Positions 32,554 to 41,293 of a stretch of 64,000 nt of DNA are shown here, piece after piece; the first letter of the stretch is position 1, and each line of letters opens with the position of its first letter. The notes under the pieces are model-generated. The model was given only the letters and a program-made list of their open reading frames with translations, had not been told where the DNA came from and made no database searches. The position numbers and the translations under genes were made by a program. The stretch covers positions 558,001 to 622,000 of the forward strand of contig NZ_JAUSXL010000001.1 of the NCBI RefSeq assembly GCF_030815975.1. The letters are read 5' to 3'. The DNA comes from Variovorax paradoxus. GTDB taxonomy: Bacteria; Pseudomonadota; Gammaproteobacteria; Burkholderiales; Burkholderiaceae_C.

Positions 32554-33999
32554 TCAGGGCCCGCGGCCCAAGGCCATGCGCAGCTTCGCTGCAAGCTGCT
32601 GCGCATGCAGCGCGGAGCCGACATTGGTGAAGCCGATCAGCAGCCCTTCGTCGCGGAAGCTCGCCGTGCCCCGCGCGGACAGCGGCTGGCAGTTCAGCCC
32701 GGCTTGTTGCGCTCGGCGGGCCAGCTCCTCGTCGCCTTCGCGCTGACGGTCGAAGCGCGCGATCAGGTGCATGCCGCCGCCCTGCAGGTCGATGCGCACA
32801 TCCTTGCCGAAGGCCTTCAGCAGCGCGGCCGCGAGCATCTGGCGGCGGCGCGCATAGAGCAGCCGCATCTTCTTGAGGTGGCGCGAGAAGTGGCCTTCGC
32901 GAATGAAGTCGGCCACCACCGCCTGCGTGATCTGCGGACATCCGTTGGACCCTGTCCGCGCGGCCTCGCCGAAGGCGCCGCGCAGTGCATCGGGCACCAC
33001 CACGTAGCCCAGCGCCAACCCGGGGTACAGCACCTTCGAGAAGCTGCCGGCGTAGAGCACGCGGTCGTGGCGGTCGAGGCTCTTGAGCGCGGGCAGCGGT
33101 GGGCCGGCGTAGCGGTATTCGCCGTCGTAGTCGTCCTCGACGATCCAGGCCTTCGCCTGCGAGGCCCAGTCGAGCAGCTGCAGCCGACGCGCGAGCGACA
33201 TCGAGACACCCAGCGGCGCCTGGTGCGAAGGCGTGACGACGGCCATCCTCGCCTTCGCTGCCTTGCGCATGCCGCGCGCAACGACCAGGCCTTCCTCGTC
33301 CACCGGGACGGGCACCGTGCGCTGGCCGGCGCTGCGCAGCACCTCCTGCGTCGGCGGATAGCCGGGGTCTTCCACCCACACGCGGTCGTCCTTGTCGAGC
33401 AGCGCGTGCGAGATGAGCGCGAGCGATGCGCGGTAGCCGCCGGTCACGAAGACCTGCGAGGGGTGGCACGCGACGCCACGCGACACCCGCAGGTAGGCGG
33501 CAATGGCCGTGCGCAGCGGCAGGTGGCCCGAGGGATCGCCATAGAACATGTCGGCTGCGGTTGTTGCCCTGGCGCGGCGCGACACCAGGCGCGCCCAGAG
33601 CTTGCGCGGGAAGGCATCGAGTGCGGGAATGCCCAGCTGCAAGGGCGGCGGCGGCGCGGGTTCGGCGAGTACCGGGTCGAAAGCCCGCGCCTCGGCTTGC
33701 CGGGGCAGACGGCGCACCGACCGCGGTGAAGGGAGGGAGGGCGAGACCACCGTGCCCGCCTGGCCCTGTGGCGAGAAATAACCTTCGCCCGCGAGCTGGT
33801 TGTAGGCCGTCTCGACGGTGCCCCGCGCCACGCCCAGTTCGCTGGCCAGGCTGCGTGCGGAGGCCACGCGATCGCCCGGGCGAAGCAGACCTTGCTCGAT
33901 GGCCGTGCGGAAACGCTCGTAGATCTGCCGGTGCAGCGGCGTGGACGTTGCGCGTTCGATCTTCAGGAGGGCCTGGGAAGATTTCTTCTCTTGGATCAT
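32554..33999 (-). CDS. MocR-family regulator (GntR HTH fused to class I aminotransferase)
   Basis: PLP-dependent transcription factor of 481 residues. The N-terminal GntR winged helix is at about residues 15-85 (PLHRQIYERFRTAIEQGLLR, then ARSLASELGVARGTVETAYN). The C-terminal fold-type I aminotransferase-like domain carries the PLP lysine in AGSFSKVLYPGLALGY and EDDYDGEYRY with the cofactor-binding Asp/Tyr. MocR proteins usually regulate divergently encoded genes for PLP, GABA or amino-acid metabolism; here the divergent neighbour is an epimerase-like gene and a cupin, with only 87 bases between. Confidence 0.92.
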   Translation of the reverse strand: MIQEKKSSQALLKIERATSTPLHRQIYERFRTAIEQGLLRPGDRVASARSLASELGVARGTVETAYNQLAGEGYFSPQGQAGTVVSPSLPSPRSVRRLPRQAEARAFDPVLAEPAPPPPLQLGIPALDAFPRKLWARLVSRRARATTAADMFYGDPSGHLPLRTAIAAYLRVSRGVACHPSQVFVTGGYRASLALISHALLDKDDRVWVEDPGYPPTQEVLRSAGQRTVPVPVDEEGLVVARGMRKAAKARMAVVTPSHQAPLGVSMSLARRLQLLDWASQAKAWIVEDDYDGEYRYAGPPLPALKSLDRHDRVLYAGSFSKVLYPGLALGYVVVPDALRGAFGEAARTGSNGCPQITQAVVADFIREGHFSRHLKKMRLLYARRRQMLAAALLKAFGKDVRIDLQGGGMHLIARFDRQREGDEELARRAQQAGLNCQPLSARGTASFRDEGLLIGFTNVGSALHAQQLAAKLRMALGRGP

Positions 34000-34086
34000 G
34001 GCCCATTCATTTTGACGAATCTTGGCTCTTTGGAATAGGGCATCGAAAACCTAAGCTTCGGACATCCAGCAGAAAGAGGACATGCG

Positions 34087-34830
34087 ATGAGCGAGACGAT
34101 ATTCGTGGCGGGTGCGACCGGGGCCGTCGGTAGCGCGCTCGTGCCCTTGTTGGTCGACGCGGGCTACACCGTGTACGGCGGCACCCGGCGTGCCGAGCGC
34201 GCGCAGGCGCTGGAGGCCCGCGGTGCGATTCCGGTCGTGGTCGATGTGTTCGACGCGCAGGCGCTGCGCGCGGCGCTGATGCGCATTGCACCGGCGATCG
34301 TGATCCACCAGCTCACCGACTTGCCGCCGGACCTCGATCCGAAGCTGATGGTCGACGCCGCCCATCGCAACGCACGCGTGCGCACCGAGGGCACGCGCAA
34401 CCTCGTGGCCGCGGCGCTGGCCGCCGGCAGCCGCCGGCTGGTGGCGCAGAGCATCGCCTGGGCCTATGCGCCCGGGGCGACCCCGCATGTCGAGGAACAT
34501 CCGCTCGATCTCGCGGCCGAAGGCACGCGCGGCGTCAGTGTGGGCGGCGTGGCGGCGCTGGAGCGCAGCGTGCTGGGCGCGGCAGGCCTCACGGGCACGG
34601 TGCTGCGCTACGGGCAGTTCTACGGTCCGGGCACGTCGACCGCCGAGCCCAGGGGCGCGTGTCCGGTCCATGTGGAAGCTGCGGCCTGGGCGGCAGTGCT
34701 GGCGCTGCGGCATGCGCACGGCGGTGTTTTCAACATCGCCGAGGACAACCCCGAGGTCAGCAGCGAGAAAGCGAAACGCGAGCTGGGCTGGCAGGCATCG
34801 CTGCGGCTGCGGCATGGAGTTGCATCGTGA
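34087..34830 (+). CDS. NAD-dependent epimerase/dehydratase-like protein
   Basis: Extended-SDR-like protein of 247 residues. The N-terminal IFVAGATGAVGSALVPLL holds the GxxGxxG cofactor motif; YxxxK is not evident (the region reads QSIAWAYAPG), so catalysis of the classical kind is doubtful. The C-terminal FNIAEDNPEVSSEKAKRELGW is typical of NAD(P)-binding sugar-epimerase-like proteins. The end overlaps the start of the cupin gene (GTGA), implying coupled translation. It is divergent from MocR and probably its target. Confidence 0.85.
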   Translation: MSETIFVAGATGAVGSALVPLLVDAGYTVYGGTRRAERAQALEARGAIPVVVDVFDAQALRAALMRIAPAIVIHQLTDLPPDLDPKLMVDAAHRNARVRTEGTRNLVAAALAAGSRRLVAQSIAWAYAPGATPHVEEHPLDLAAEGTRGVSVGGVAALERSVLGAAGLTGTVLRYGQFYGPGTSTAEPRGACPVHVEAAAWAAVLALRHAHGGVFNIAEDNPEVSSEKAKRELGWQASLRLRHGVAS

Positions 34831-35366
34831 AGGCATCCCGGCTTCATCGCGGCCCGCTCGGCGCCGGCGTCGCGGCGCTCTCCCTGGTGCTGGCCGCAGG
34901 CTGGGCGCTGATGCCGCACGGCAACCGGCAGGAGGCGGCGCAATGGTTCGCCGATGTGTGCAGCAGCGTGGCCCGGCCGATGTTCTCGTCGGTGCCGGCG
35001 CCCGCGGGCTCGGGCGCCGATGCGAGGCCCGCGACCTCGGTCAAGGTGCTTTCGTGCGAGGCATTGCCGAACGTGCCGGGCAAGTCGGTGACCACCGTGC
35101 TCGTCGACTTTCCGCCGCTGGCCTATTCGCCGGCCCATCGGCATCCGGGCTCGGTGACCGCGATCATTCTCGAAGGCACGATCCGCTCGCAGCTCGGCGG
35201 CGGACCGGTGGGCACCTACAAGAGCGGCGAGACCTTCTTCGAGCCGCCGCGCACGCTGCATCTCTTTGCGGAGAACCCCGATCCCGTGCGCCCTGCGAAA
35301 CTGGTGGCGGTGTTCGTTGCCGACGAGAACTGCGGCCCGCTGGTGCTGCCGCCCGATGCCGATTGA
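34827..35366 (+). CDS. Cupin-domain protein with N-terminal membrane anchor/signal
   Basis: Protein of 179 residues starting at the GTG at 34827, which overlaps the epimerase stop. A hydrophobic segment at about residues 10-30 (LGAGVAALSLVLAAGWALM) is a signal peptide or anchor. The cupin core follows: DFPPLAYSPAHRHPGSVTAI (metal-ligand-type His pair), the glycine-rich turn, and ETFFEPPRTLHLFAENPD. Family members bind small ligands or metals; no activity is assigned. It is exported if the N-terminus is used as read. Confidence 0.8.
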   Translation: MKASRLHRGPLGAGVAALSLVLAAGWALMPHGNRQEAAQWFADVCSSVARPMFSSVPAPAGSGADARPATSVKVLSCEALPNVPGKSVTTVLVDFPPLAYSPAHRHPGSVTAIILEGTIRSQLGGGPVGTYKSGETFFEPPRTLHLFAENPDPVRPAKLVAVFVADENCGPLVLPPDAD

Positions 35367-35392
35367 GGGGGCTCATCGAGGTGCAAACGGCG

Positions 35393-35833
35393 TCAGATGT
35401 CCCTCGTCGTTCCAAAGCCGGACAGCGTCCGAAGCAGCGCCGTCATCGACTTTGCGGCCAGCGCCGGTACGTCTGCGGTGTCCACCCACTTGAACTGGTC
35501 CACCTCGGGCGTCATCGCGCCTGAGGCATGGTGAGGAAAGAAGCTCGTGCACTTGCACGCCGCAATGTCGCAGTCGCGCGTGTGCACGAAGACGCGGAAC
35601 AGGTGCAGGTCCTTGCTTGGGCGGTAAGGCATGCGCCCGAGTTCCTCCATCGAATCCGGGGCCAGCTCGATGCCCGTCTCTTCCCGGACTTCACGGACGG
35701 CCGCCTCGCGCGCGGACTCGCCTGCTTCTGCGCCGCCCTTGGGGATGTCCCAGTGCTTCTGGCCCGTTGCATGCGCCATGAGAAGCTGGCCTTGCTCGTT
35801 GACGATGAGCACGCCGTAGGAAGTGGTTTTCAT
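35393..35833 (-). CDS. NUDIX hydrolase
   Basis: Protein of 146 residues with a complete Nudix box, from GGAEAGESAREAA into VREVREETGIEL (about residues 33-57), preceded by HWDIPKGG. It hydrolyses a nucleoside-diphosphate-linked compound, substrate unknown. The start ATG at 35833 overlaps the stop of the upstream LysR gene (ATGA); the much longer frame upstream is a shadow. It is an odd partner for a regulator gene, perhaps coupled only for expression. Confidence 0.9.
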   Translation of the reverse strand: MKTTSYGVLIVNEQGQLLMAHATGQKHWDIPKGGAEAGESAREAAVREVREETGIELAPDSMEELGRMPYRPSKDLHLFRVFVHTRDCDIAACKCTSFFPHHASGAMTPEVDQFKWVDTADVPALAAKSMTALLRTLSGFGTTRDI

Positions 35834-36729
35834 CAGACGTCGCTCGCCTGCGCCAGCAGCCAGTCCCTGAAGACCTGCAGCGACTGCATCTGCGCGGACT
35901 CTTCCGGGTAGACGAGGTAGTAGCCCTTGGCATAGCGCCATTTGCGGCGCGACAGCCGCCGCAGGCGCCCCGAAGCCATCATGTCGTCGCTCATGTAGGG
36001 CGGCAGCAGCGCCACGCCCATGCCGGCAACGGCGGCGTTGAGGGCCATGGACATGATGTCGTAGCGCGGCCCCTCGCGTCCTGCTTCGGCCGCGATGCCC
36101 TCGCGCGCGAACCATTCGTCCCATGCGCCGGGCAGGGTTTGATGGTGGATCAAGGCCGAGCGCGGCGTGTTCGCATCGACGGCCGCGCCGTGGGCGGCGA
36201 TCCATGCGGGGGCCGCGTAAGGCGAGAGGATCAGCGGCAGCACGAACTCGCTGTGCAGGCCCGGACGCTGGCCATCGCCGAACTCCAGCGATGCATCGAC
36301 CGGCGTGGCGCTGAAATCCACCGGCCCCACGCGCGTGCCCAGGTTGAGCGTGATTTCTCCATGCTCGCGCGTGAACGCAGGCAGGCGCGGAATCAGCCAG
36401 TAGCTGCCGATCGACGCACCGACCGACAGCGACAACTCGCCTCCCCGGCCCTTGAGCGCCATGACGTTGGCCGTGGCACGTTCCAGCCGCTGCAGCAGCG
36501 GCGCGACTTCGCCCAGGTAGTAGCGGCCCGCGTCCGTCAAGGCCAGGGCCTCGCGCCGCCGTGTGAAGAGCTTGACGCGAAGACGCTCTTCCAGCGTCTG
36601 GACTTGTCGGCTCACCGCGCCCTGCGTGAGGCGCAGCTCTTGCGCGGCGGCGGTGAAGGAGCGCAGGCGCGCGCTGGCTTCCAGGCACATCAGGGACATC
36701 GTCGACGGAGCGCGGACGTGATGGTTCAT
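35833..36729 (-). CDS. LysR-type regulator, GcvA-like
   Basis: Regulator of 298 residues, start set at the ATG at 36729 (MNHHVRAPSTMSLMCLEA). The HTH is around residues 17-45 (RSFTAAAQELRLTQGAVSRQ). The GcvA-like effector domain has SYWLIPRLPAF and GLHSEFVLPLILSPYAAPAW. It is divergent from the Bug / DSD1 / D-aminoacylase genes, whose expression it probably controls, and is translationally coupled to a NUDIX gene. Confidence 0.9.
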   Translation of the reverse strand: MNHHVRAPSTMSLMCLEASARLRSFTAAAQELRLTQGAVSRQVQTLEERLRVKLFTRRREALALTDAGRYYLGEVAPLLQRLERATANVMALKGRGGELSLSVGASIGSYWLIPRLPAFTREHGEITLNLGTRVGPVDFSATPVDASLEFGDGQRPGLHSEFVLPLILSPYAAPAWIAAHGAAVDANTPRSALIHHQTLPGAWDEWFAREGIAAEAGREGPRYDIMSMALNAAVAGMGVALLPPYMSDDMMASGRLRRLSRRKWRYAKGYYLVYPEESAQMQSLQVFRDWLLAQASDV

Positions 36730-36890
36730 GAGAAAAGAACAAGTATGGTGCGTGCGCACGCTGGTATTGGCTCTGCGCACCGGTGGCGTGCATGAGAAAA
36801 GCGCATGCTAAACCCATAAAACATGGCTTGTCCAAGGCGGCTTGCAAACGGATCATGGCGGCACCGATTCTTCATTGCCGGAGTTCTGCC
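36730..36890. promoter_or_regulatory. Divergent control region, GcvA-like LysR / Bug operon
   Basis: 161 bases. It contains an 11-base direct repeat CATGAGAAAAG (36727-36737 and 36791-36801, spaced 64 bases) and a perfect 12-base palindrome GCGTGCGCACGC at 36750-36761. Both are candidate sites for the divergent regulator. An AT-rich TAAACCCATAAAACATG lies at 36809-36825 and may be part of a promoter. Confidence 0.45.
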
Positions 36891-37862
36891 ATGCGTCCAC
36901 GTGCCTTGCTGTGTGCTCTCGTCCTCGCCGCGGTGGCGGTGGTCTCGATGCCGGTCCTTGCGGCCTATCCCGACAAGGCGATCCGCCTGATCGTGCCCTC
37001 GGCCCCGGGCGGCGCGCCCGACGCGCTGATGCGCGCACTGGGCGCGCAGCTGTCGCAACAGATGGGCGTGCCCATCGTGATCGACAACAAGCCCGGTGGC
37101 TCCTACACGATCGGCACCATGGACCTCGTCCACTCGGCGCCGGACGGCTACACGCTGGCCTACGGCAACATCGTCTCGCTGGCCACCAACCGGTCGCTGC
37201 TGCCCAACGTGCCGTACGACGTCGAGAAAGACCTGACGCTGGTCGCCAACACGCTGCGCCTGTCCAACCTGCTGATCGTCAACAACGACCTGCCGGTGAA
37301 GAGCGTGCCCGAGCTGATTGCCTACGCTAAGAAGAACCCGGGCAAGCTGGCCTTCGCATCCGACGGCAACGGCACCACCGCGCATCTGGGCGTCGAGCTC
37401 TTCAAGTCCATGACCGGCACCGACATGCTGCACGTGCCCTACAAGGCCGCGACGGCGGCGATCACCGACCTGATCGGCGGCGGCGTGCAACTCATGATGG
37501 TCAACACGCCGGTGTCCGGCCCGCAGGCCCAGGCGGGCAAAGTGAGGGCGCTGGGCATCTCGTCGCGCCAGCGCTCGCCCACCTATCCGGACATTCCCAC
37601 CATTGCCGAAGCCGGCGTACCGGGCTTCGAGGTGGAGGCCTGGGGCGGCATCATCGGGCCGGCCCGCATGCCCAAGGAGGTGGTGGAGCGGCTCAATGCC
37701 GAGATCCGTACCGCGCTGGCCAACCCGGCGTTGCGCGAGCGCTTCAGGCTGCTGGGTGCCGAGACCGATTTCGGAACCTCGGAGCAGTTCCTCGCACTCT
37801 CGCGCCGCGAAACGGTCAAGTGGGCCAAGATCGTCAAGGACTCGGGTGCGAAGATCGATTGA
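36891..37862 (+). CDS. Bug/TctC-family tripartite tricarboxylate transporter receptor 3
   Basis: Periplasmic receptor of 323 residues from the ATG at 36891 (signal MRPRALLCALVLAAVAVVSM, cleavage near VLAAYP, residue ~24). Signatures: YPDKAIRLIVPSAPGGAPDA, VPIVIDNKPGGSYTIG, SAPDGYTLAYG, LHVPYKAATAAITDLIGG. It heads an operon with a DSD1-type PLP enzyme (37 bases downstream) and a D-aminoacylase, so it may deliver a D-amino acid or N-acyl derivative; this is inference, as Bug receptors mostly bind carboxylates. Confidence 0.9.
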   Translation: MRPRALLCALVLAAVAVVSMPVLAAYPDKAIRLIVPSAPGGAPDALMRALGAQLSQQMGVPIVIDNKPGGSYTIGTMDLVHSAPDGYTLAYGNIVSLATNRSLLPNVPYDVEKDLTLVANTLRLSNLLIVNNDLPVKSVPELIAYAKKNPGKLAFASDGNGTTAHLGVELFKSMTGTDMLHVPYKAATAAITDLIGGGVQLMMVNTPVSGPQAQAGKVRALGISSRQRSPTYPDIPTIAEAGVPGFEVEAWGGIIGPARMPKEVVERLNAEIRTALANPALRERFRLLGAETDFGTSEQFLALSRRETVKWAKIVKDSGAKID

Positions 37863-37899
37863 AGGCCCGACCGATTCCTCCAACGAACCCCGCTGACCC

Positions 37900-39015
37900 A
37901 TGACTCCCTGGAAAGCCGCAAGGCCTGGCGACCGCCTCGACGCCATCGATACGCCCGCGCTCGTGCTCGACCTCGATGCATTCGAACGCAACCTCGCGCG
38001 CATGGCCGAGGCGCTGCGCGGCAGCGGCGTGTGCCTGCGTGCCCATGCCAAGTGCCACAAGACGCCGGAGATCGCGCTGCGCCAGGTGGCCCTGGGAGCG
38101 GTCGGCATCTGCTGCCAGAAGGTCAGCGAGGCGGCGGTGTTCGTGGCGGCCGGCGTCGGCGACGTGCTGGTCACCAACCAGGTGATGGGCGAGACCAAGC
38201 TGCGCCACCTGGCCGCGCTGGCCCGCCGCGCGCGCATGGGCGTGCTGGTCGATCACCCGCAACAGGTGCAGGCGCTGGCCGCCGTGGCGCAGGCAGAGGG
38301 CGTGACGCTGGATGTCTATGTCGAGGTCAACGTCGGTGCCAACCGCTGCGGCGTGGCCCCCGGCGAAGAAGCCGTGCGGCTTGCGCAGCGGGTCGCGGCC
38401 AGCCCGCCGCTGCGCTTCATGGGCCTGCACTGCTACCACGGGCCAGCCCAGCATCTGCGCGCACCGCAGGACCGCGCCGCGGCCATTGCCGGTGCCGCAG
38501 AAGCCGCACGCGTGACCCGCGCGGCCATCGAGACCTGCGGCATCGCCGTCGAGCGCGTGACGGGGGCGGGCACCGGCAGCTTCCTGCACGAGCGCGACTC
38601 CGGCGTCTTCAACGAGATCCAGGCCGGCTCCTACGTCTTCATGGACCGCGACTACGGCGACAACCAGCGCGGCGAGAACGACGTCGCATTCGAGCATGCC
38701 CTGTTCGTGCGCACCACCGTCATGAGCCGCGCCACGCCCGAGCGCGCCGTGGTCGACGCCGGCCTCAAGGCCTCCAGCGTGGATTCGGGCATGCCCACCG
38801 TGTGGCAGCGCAGCGACCTGCGCTACCTGAAAGCCTCCGACGAGCACGGCGTGCTGGCCACGGCCGATGCCGCCGCGCTTTCCCTGGGCGACCCGCTGAT
38901 GCTGGTGCCCGGCCATTGCGACCCGACCGTCAACCTCTACGACGACCTGGTCTGCGTGCGCGGCGAGCGGGTGGAGGCCCTGTGGCCGATCGCCGCGCGC
39001 GGCGCGCTGCTGTAA
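37900..39015 (+). CDS. DSD1-family PLP enzyme (D-threonine aldolase / D-serine dehydratase-like)
   Basis: Fold-type III PLP enzyme of 371 residues, alanine-racemase-like barrel plus the D-serine-dehydratase-like C-terminal domain. PLP lysine is in LRAHAKCHKTPEIA (about residues 46-60). GAGTGSFLHER and VDAGLKASSVDSG follow. The C-terminal metal-binding PGHCDPTVNLYDDLV contains the His/Cys pair of the family. Reactions known in the family are cleavage of D-threonine or 3-hydroxy-D-aspartate and dehydration of D-serine. Adjacent D-aminoacylase supports D-amino acid breakdown. Confidence 0.88.
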   Translation: MTPWKAARPGDRLDAIDTPALVLDLDAFERNLARMAEALRGSGVCLRAHAKCHKTPEIALRQVALGAVGICCQKVSEAAVFVAAGVGDVLVTNQVMGETKLRHLAALARRARMGVLVDHPQQVQALAAVAQAEGVTLDVYVEVNVGANRCGVAPGEEAVRLAQRVAASPPLRFMGLHCYHGPAQHLRAPQDRAAAIAGAAEAARVTRAAIETCGIAVERVTGAGTGSFLHERDSGVFNEIQAGSYVFMDRDYGDNQRGENDVAFEHALFVRTTVMSRATPERAVVDAGLKASSVDSGMPTVWQRSDLRYLKASDEHGVLATADAAALSLGDPLMLVPGHCDPTVNLYDDLVCVRGERVEALWPIAARGALL

Positions 39016-39038
39016 CCCCTTTCTACCCAAGGTATCCG

Positions 39039-40490
39039 ATGCAGGAAAAATTCGACCTTCTGATCCGCAACGCCAGCATCGTCGATGGCACCGGCGCGCC
39101 CCGCTTCACGGGCGACATCGGCATTCGCGGCGACCGCATCGCCCGCATCGGCGATCTGTCCGCAGCGCACGGCGCGGTGGAGATCGACCGGGCAGGGCGC
39201 ATTGCGGCGCCCGGCTTCATCGATGCGCACACCCATGACGACCGCCTCATGCTGTCCGCTCCCGACATGGCGCCCAAGGTCAGCCAGGGCATCACCACCG
39301 TGATCGCGGGCAACTGCGGCATCTCGCTGGCTCCGATGCCGGGCGGCATCACGCAGCCGGTCACGCCGCCATTGAACCTGCTCGACGAAGAAGGCGGCTG
39401 GTTCTCCTTTCCCACCTTCGCCTCGTACATCGAGGAACTGCGCGCCAAGCCCGCGGCCACCAATTGCGCGCTGCTCGTCGGCCACACCACCCTGCGCGTT
39501 GCGACGCTGGACGATCTGGGCCTGCCGGCCACCGACGAACAGATCGCCCGCATGCGCGCGCTGGTGCAGGAAGCGCTCGAGGCCGGCGCCATCGGCGTTT
39601 CCACCGGTCTCTATTACGAACCCGCGGTCGCGGCGCCCACCGAGGAAGTGATCGAAACCTGCCGCCCGCTGAAGGCATTCAACGGCGTGTATTGCACCCA
39701 CATGCGCAACGAGGCGGACCAGGTGATCGACTCGCTGGAGGAAACCTTCCGCGTCGGCCGAGAGGTCGGCGTGCAGGTGGTGATCTCGCACATGAAGGTG
39801 GTGGGGCCGGCGAACCATGGCCGCTCGCAAGAGGCGCTGTCCTTCATCGAGAAGAACATGGCCACCCAGCCCATCTGCCTGGACTGCTACCCCTACACGG
39901 CCGGCTCGACCATCCTCTCGTCCGACCGCGCCGCGACTTCGTCGCGCGTGATCGTGAGCTGGTCGAAACCCATGCCCGAGCATGCGGGCCAGGACCTGGA
40001 CGCGATCGCGAAGAAGCTGGGCGTCAGCCAGGACGAAGCGATCCGCCGGCTCAGCCCGGCCGGCGGCATCTACTTCAGGCTGGACGAGGCCGACGTGCAG
40101 CGCATCCTGAAGTTCGACAACACCATGATCGGCTCCGACGGCCTGCCGCACGATGCGGCGCCGCATCCGCGGCTGTGGGGCAGCTTTCCGCGCGTGCTGG
40201 GGCACTACGGGCGCCTGCTCGGTCTGTTCCCGCTGGAAACCGCCATCTACAAGATGACCGGACTGACGGCGAAGAACTTCGGCCTGAAAGACCGCGGCGT
40301 GCTGAAGGAAGGCGCGTACGCCGACCTGGCCCTGTTCGACGCGGACACCGTGGACGAGGCCGCCACCTACGAAACACCCATGGCGCCGGCCCGTGGCATC
40401 GAGGCGGTGATCGTCAACGGCGCGATCGTGTGGCGCAATGGCGGGTCGACGGGCGCGCGGCCGGGGCGGGTGCTGGCGCGCGAGGTGTGA
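39039..40490 (+). CDS. N-acyl-D-amino-acid deacylase (D-aminoacylase)
   Basis: Amidohydrolase-superfamily zinc enzyme of 483 residues. Seen: the N-terminal composite beta domain (LLIRNASIVDGTG), metal site GFIDAHTHDD (about residues 62-71), the cysteine in GNCGIS, HMRNEADQVIDS, the SHMKVVG block with a metal His, CYPYTAGSTIL, and the C-terminal Asp in MIGSDGLPHD. It hydrolyses N-acyl-D-amino acids to the D-amino acid. The start ATG at 39039 follows AAGGTATCC, 23 bases after the PLP-enzyme stop. Confidence 0.92.
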   Translation: MQEKFDLLIRNASIVDGTGAPRFTGDIGIRGDRIARIGDLSAAHGAVEIDRAGRIAAPGFIDAHTHDDRLMLSAPDMAPKVSQGITTVIAGNCGISLAPMPGGITQPVTPPLNLLDEEGGWFSFPTFASYIEELRAKPAATNCALLVGHTTLRVATLDDLGLPATDEQIARMRALVQEALEAGAIGVSTGLYYEPAVAAPTEEVIETCRPLKAFNGVYCTHMRNEADQVIDSLEETFRVGREVGVQVVISHMKVVGPANHGRSQEALSFIEKNMATQPICLDCYPYTAGSTILSSDRAATSSRVIVSWSKPMPEHAGQDLDAIAKKLGVSQDEAIRRLSPAGGIYFRLDEADVQRILKFDNTMIGSDGLPHDAAPHPRLWGSFPRVLGHYGRLLGLFPLETAIYKMTGLTAKNFGLKDRGVLKEGAYADLALFDADTVDEAATYETPMAPARGIEAVIVNGAIVWRNGGSTGARPGRVLAREV

Positions 40491-40585
40491 AAGCCGGGTG
40501 CCCCCCAGGTGATAGGCTGCGCAGTTGTGCCAACTCGGCAACGTCTCCAGTGAGGGAGCGCCGGCCTTGCAGACGAGGTAACCGC

Positions 40586-41284
40586 TTGGACAGTCGCATC
40601 ATCGTGTCGCTCGACTTTGCCACCGCTTCATCGGCAGCAGGCCTCGTGCGGCAATTGGGCCCCGCAGCGACGTTCTACAAGGTCGGCTTGCAGTTGCTGA
40701 CCGCAGCCGGGCCTTCGGTCGTGCGCGAGCTCGTGGACGGAGGCAAGCGTGTGTTCCTGGACCTCAAGCTGCTGGAGATTCCGAGTTCGGTTGCGGCGGC
40801 CGTGACCGCAGTGGGGCAGATCGGCGCCTCGATGGTGACTGTCCATGCCTCGGGCGGCTCGGCGGTGCTTCGGTCCGCGGTCGAGGCCGCGCGCCACTTT
40901 CCTCGATTGAAGGTACTCGCACTCACCGTCATCACCAGCATGGACGACGAAGACCTGCGCGAAGTGGGTGTGGGCTCGACAGTGCGCGAACAGGTTCTGC
41001 GCCTCGCACGGCTTGCCGTTGCCGCGGGATGCCACGGCGTCGTCGCTTCGCCGCTCGAAGCGCGGATGCTCCGGGAGACTCTCCCATCGGACACGCTGAT
41101 CGTCACACCCGGCATACAGCTGGCCGGTGATTCGAAGAAGGGCGACCATGCGCGCTTCACCACGGCGGCGCAGGCCATCGGCGCTGGCGCGACGCATGTG
41201 GTCGTCGGCCGTCCGATATCACGCGCTTCGAATCCCGCAGATGCCTTTGCCGCACTGCGCGCGGAGCTGTCGGCAGCGCGGTGA
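40586..41284 (+). CDS. Orotidine 5'-phosphate decarboxylase-like protein (PyrF superfamily)
   Basis: TIM-barrel protein of 232 residues of the OMP decarboxylase suprafamily. The likely start is the TTG at 40586, with AGGT eight bases upstream; no ATG fits. Kept: IIVSLDF (first Asp), FYKVG (Lys), FLDLK (catalytic Asp-x-Lys), VHASGGSAVL, VVVGRPIS (phosphate Arg). Changed: the second catalytic Asp of DLKFHDIP is Glu (DLKLLEIP), and PGIR, whose Arg contacts the phosphate, is PGIQ. It may be a divergent OMPDC or another suprafamily activity. It sits convergent with an RpiR gene rather than with pyrimidine genes. Confidence 0.75.
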   Translation: MDSRIIVSLDFATASSAAGLVRQLGPAATFYKVGLQLLTAAGPSVVRELVDGGKRVFLDLKLLEIPSSVAAAVTAVGQIGASMVTVHASGGSAVLRSAVEAARHFPRLKVLALTVITSMDDEDLREVGVGSTVREQVLRLARLAVAAGCHGVVASPLEARMLRETLPSDTLIVTPGIQLAGDSKKGDHARFTTAAQAIGAGATHVVVGRPISRASNPADAFAALRAELSAAR

Positions 41285-41293
41285 AAGCAAGCG

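Noticed and set aside
34087..35366. MocR-divergent pair as a GABA or PLP-synthesis operon
   Set aside because: The neighbours are an epimerase-like protein and a cupin, not gabT/gabD or pdxST.
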